From the NCBI RefSeq assembly GCF_009711095.1, contig NZ_WMJZ01000006.1, forward strand, positions 1-64,000: a stretch of 64,000 nucleotides of DNA, in the 5' to 3' direction. This document shows, piece after piece, positions 62,911-64,000 of the stretch. Numbering within the stretch: the first letter of the stretch is position 1; every line of letters begins with the position of its first letter. The translations under genes and the position numbers were made by a program. The stretch is from Intestinirhabdus alba (GTDB lineage: Bacteria > Pseudomonadota > Gammaproteobacteria > Enterobacterales > Enterobacteriaceae). The notes beneath the pieces were generated by a model that was not told the DNA's origin, made no database searches, and saw only the letters and a program-made list of their open reading frames with translations.

Positions 62911-64000
62911 ATGAGATACCTATGCGCAGTCGCCTGCACGCTGATACTGACTCTGGCCGGATGCGACAACGGCGAGAGTGCTAAGACACCGATCGTCGCC
63001 AGGAACGATACCTCCGCCGCGCAGCCGGCGTCGGCGAAGCCGGATGAAGAAACGTTGCAAAAGCTGGCCCGGCAGAGCGCCGGCAAAGCGCTGACGCTGC
63101 TGGACGCCTCCGAGGTTCAGCTGGACGGCGCGGCGACGCTGGTGCTGACCTTCTCCGTGCCCTTAGATCCGCAGCAGGATTTTGCCCGCACCGTTCACGT
63201 GGTGGATAAAAAGAGCGGCAAAGTTGACGGCGCATGGGAACTTTCCCCCAGCCTTAAGGAGCTGCGGTTGCGCCATCTGGAGCCGCAGCGCGAGCTGCTG
63301 CTGTCTATCGATTCTGAGCTAAGGGCGCTGAACAAGGCGACCTTTGAAATCAATTATGAAAAGACGATCGTCACCCGCGAGATCCAGCCGAGCGTGGGTT
63401 TCGCCAGCCGTGGTTCGCTGCTGCCGGGGAAGGTCGTCGAGGGGCTGCCGGTGCTGGCGCTGAACGTCGACAGCGTGGACGTAAACTTCTTCCGGGTGAA
63501 GTCCGAGGCGCTGGCGGCCTTCGTCAGCCGCTGGCAGTACCGGCGTTCGCTCGTCAACTGGCAGTCGGAAGAGCTGCTGAAGATGGCGGATCTGGTCTAC
63601 AGCGGCCGTTTTGAACTCAATCCGGCACCCAATACCCGCGAGAAGCTGCTGTTGCCGCTGAGCGAGATTAAGCCGCTGCAGCAGGCTGGCGTCTATATCG
63701 CGGTGATGGCTAAAGCCGGACAGTATGACTACCGCAACGCTGCCACGCTATTTACCCTCAGCGATATTGGCGTTTCCGCCCATCGCTATCAGCAGCGCCT
63801 TGACCTCTTCATCCAGAGCCTGGAAAACGGCACCGCGCTGTCGGGCGTTGAGGCGATGCTGCTTGACGAAAAGGGGCAGACGCTGGCGCGGGCCACCAGC
63901 GACGCGCAGGGGCATCTGCAGCTGGAAAATAACCCTAAGGCCGCGCTGCTGCTGGCGCGCAAGGAGGGCCAGACCACCCTCCTTGACCTGAAGCTGCCGG
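62911..64000 (+). CDS. yfhM: Alpha-2-macroglobulin-like lipoprotein YfhM (5' part)
   Basis: Start of the bacterial alpha-2-macroglobulin (ECAM), an inner-membrane-anchored periplasmic protease trap of about 1650 residues in E. coli. The 363 codons present are open to the window edge and align with E. coli YfhM. The lipobox is LTLAGC (lipidated Cys18), followed by a linker rich in Ala/Ser/Pro. The MG1-type domain is VLTFSVPLDPQQDF and the next begins EKTIVTREIQPSVGFASRGSLLPGK. The thioester region lies beyond the window. GGGAAG precedes the ATG. Confidence 0.95.
   Translation, partial: MRYLCAVACTLILTLAGCDNGESAKTPIVARNDTSAAQPASAKPDEETLQKLARQSAGKALTLLDASEVQLDGAATLVLTFSVPLDPQQDFARTVHVVDKKSGKVDGAWELSPSLKELRLRHLEPQRELLLSIDSELRALNKATFEINYEKTIVTREIQPSVGFASRGSLLPGKVVEGLPVLALNVDSVDVNFFRVKSEALAAFVSRWQYRRSLVNWQSEELLKMADLVYSGRFELNPAPNTREKLLLPLSEIKPLQQAGVYIAVMAKAGQYDYRNAATLFTLSDIGVSAHRYQQRLDLFIQSLENGTALSGVEAMLLDEKGQTLARATSDAQGHLQLENNPKAALLLARKEGQTTLLDLKLP

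Overview
The window is chromosomal DNA from a member of the Enterobacteriaceae. Gene order follows the Escherichia coli kgtP-to-yfhM segment almost gene for gene, and nearly every protein can be recognised from its E. coli counterpart. The GC-rich third codon positions and the accessory genes point towards the Enterobacter/Klebsiella/Kosakonia side of the family rather than to E. coli itself. The genus cannot be fixed by eye.

Layout. 1-95: the 3' tail of a diverged 5S rRNA and its terminator. 467-12637: kgtP, yfiM, pssA, patZ, tapT, trxC, yfiF, ung, grcA, srmB and trmM. 12638-13011: the place where E. coli carries nadB; nadB is absent and only a short unidentified reading frame is present. 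13035-22684: the envelope-stress operon rpoE-rseABC with its own sigma-E promoter, then lepA-lepB, rnc-era-recO and pdxJ-acpS. 22717-27908: yfhL, the divergent yfhH/murQ pair, pgpC, tadA and mltF. 28236-32213: purL behind a PurR box. 32291-36259: the small RNA glmY with its sigma-54 promoter and three GlrR-type sites, followed by glrK-qseG-glrR. 36675-42480: glnB, hmp, glyA, hcaT and csiE. 42764-49560: an accessory minus-strand operon for a sugar ABC importer, a D-ribulokinase-like FGGY kinase and a KpsF/GutQ-like SIS isomerase, in the place of the E. coli hca/yph cluster. 50059-51668: a ZevA/ZevB-like (DUF1007 plus NicO) metal uptake pair. 51711-64000: suhB, trmJ, the complete iscRSUA-hscBA-fdx-iscX iron-sulphur operon, pepB, sseB, sseA and the 5' part of yfhM.

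How the genes work together. Several self-contained circuits are visible: sigma-E with RseA/RseB/RseC; the GlrK/GlrR two-component system next to its target sRNA gene glmY; IscR with two directly abutting type 1 operators in front of the isc operon; PurR boxes in front of purL and glyA; an NsrR-like palindrome in front of hmp; an FNR box in front of grcA; and an RNase III-type stem in the rnc leader. Peptidoglycan recycling (murQ, mltF) and tRNA or protein modification (tapT, trmM, trmJ, tadA, yfiF, patZ) are also represented.

The least expected structure is a family of intergenic repeats with near-identical terminal inverted repeats (AGGCTGTGTCCC-KTAACCG type). Two full-length copies lie at 27979-28141 and 36365-36629, a 3' fragment at 39947-40005, and a possible diverged relative at 52599. 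Copies share modules, differ by a deletable hairpin block, and keep a central hairpin despite changed sequence. They look like non-autonomous miniature elements and belong to no family I could name. No CRISPR array, prophage, tRNA gene or complete insertion sequence was seen.
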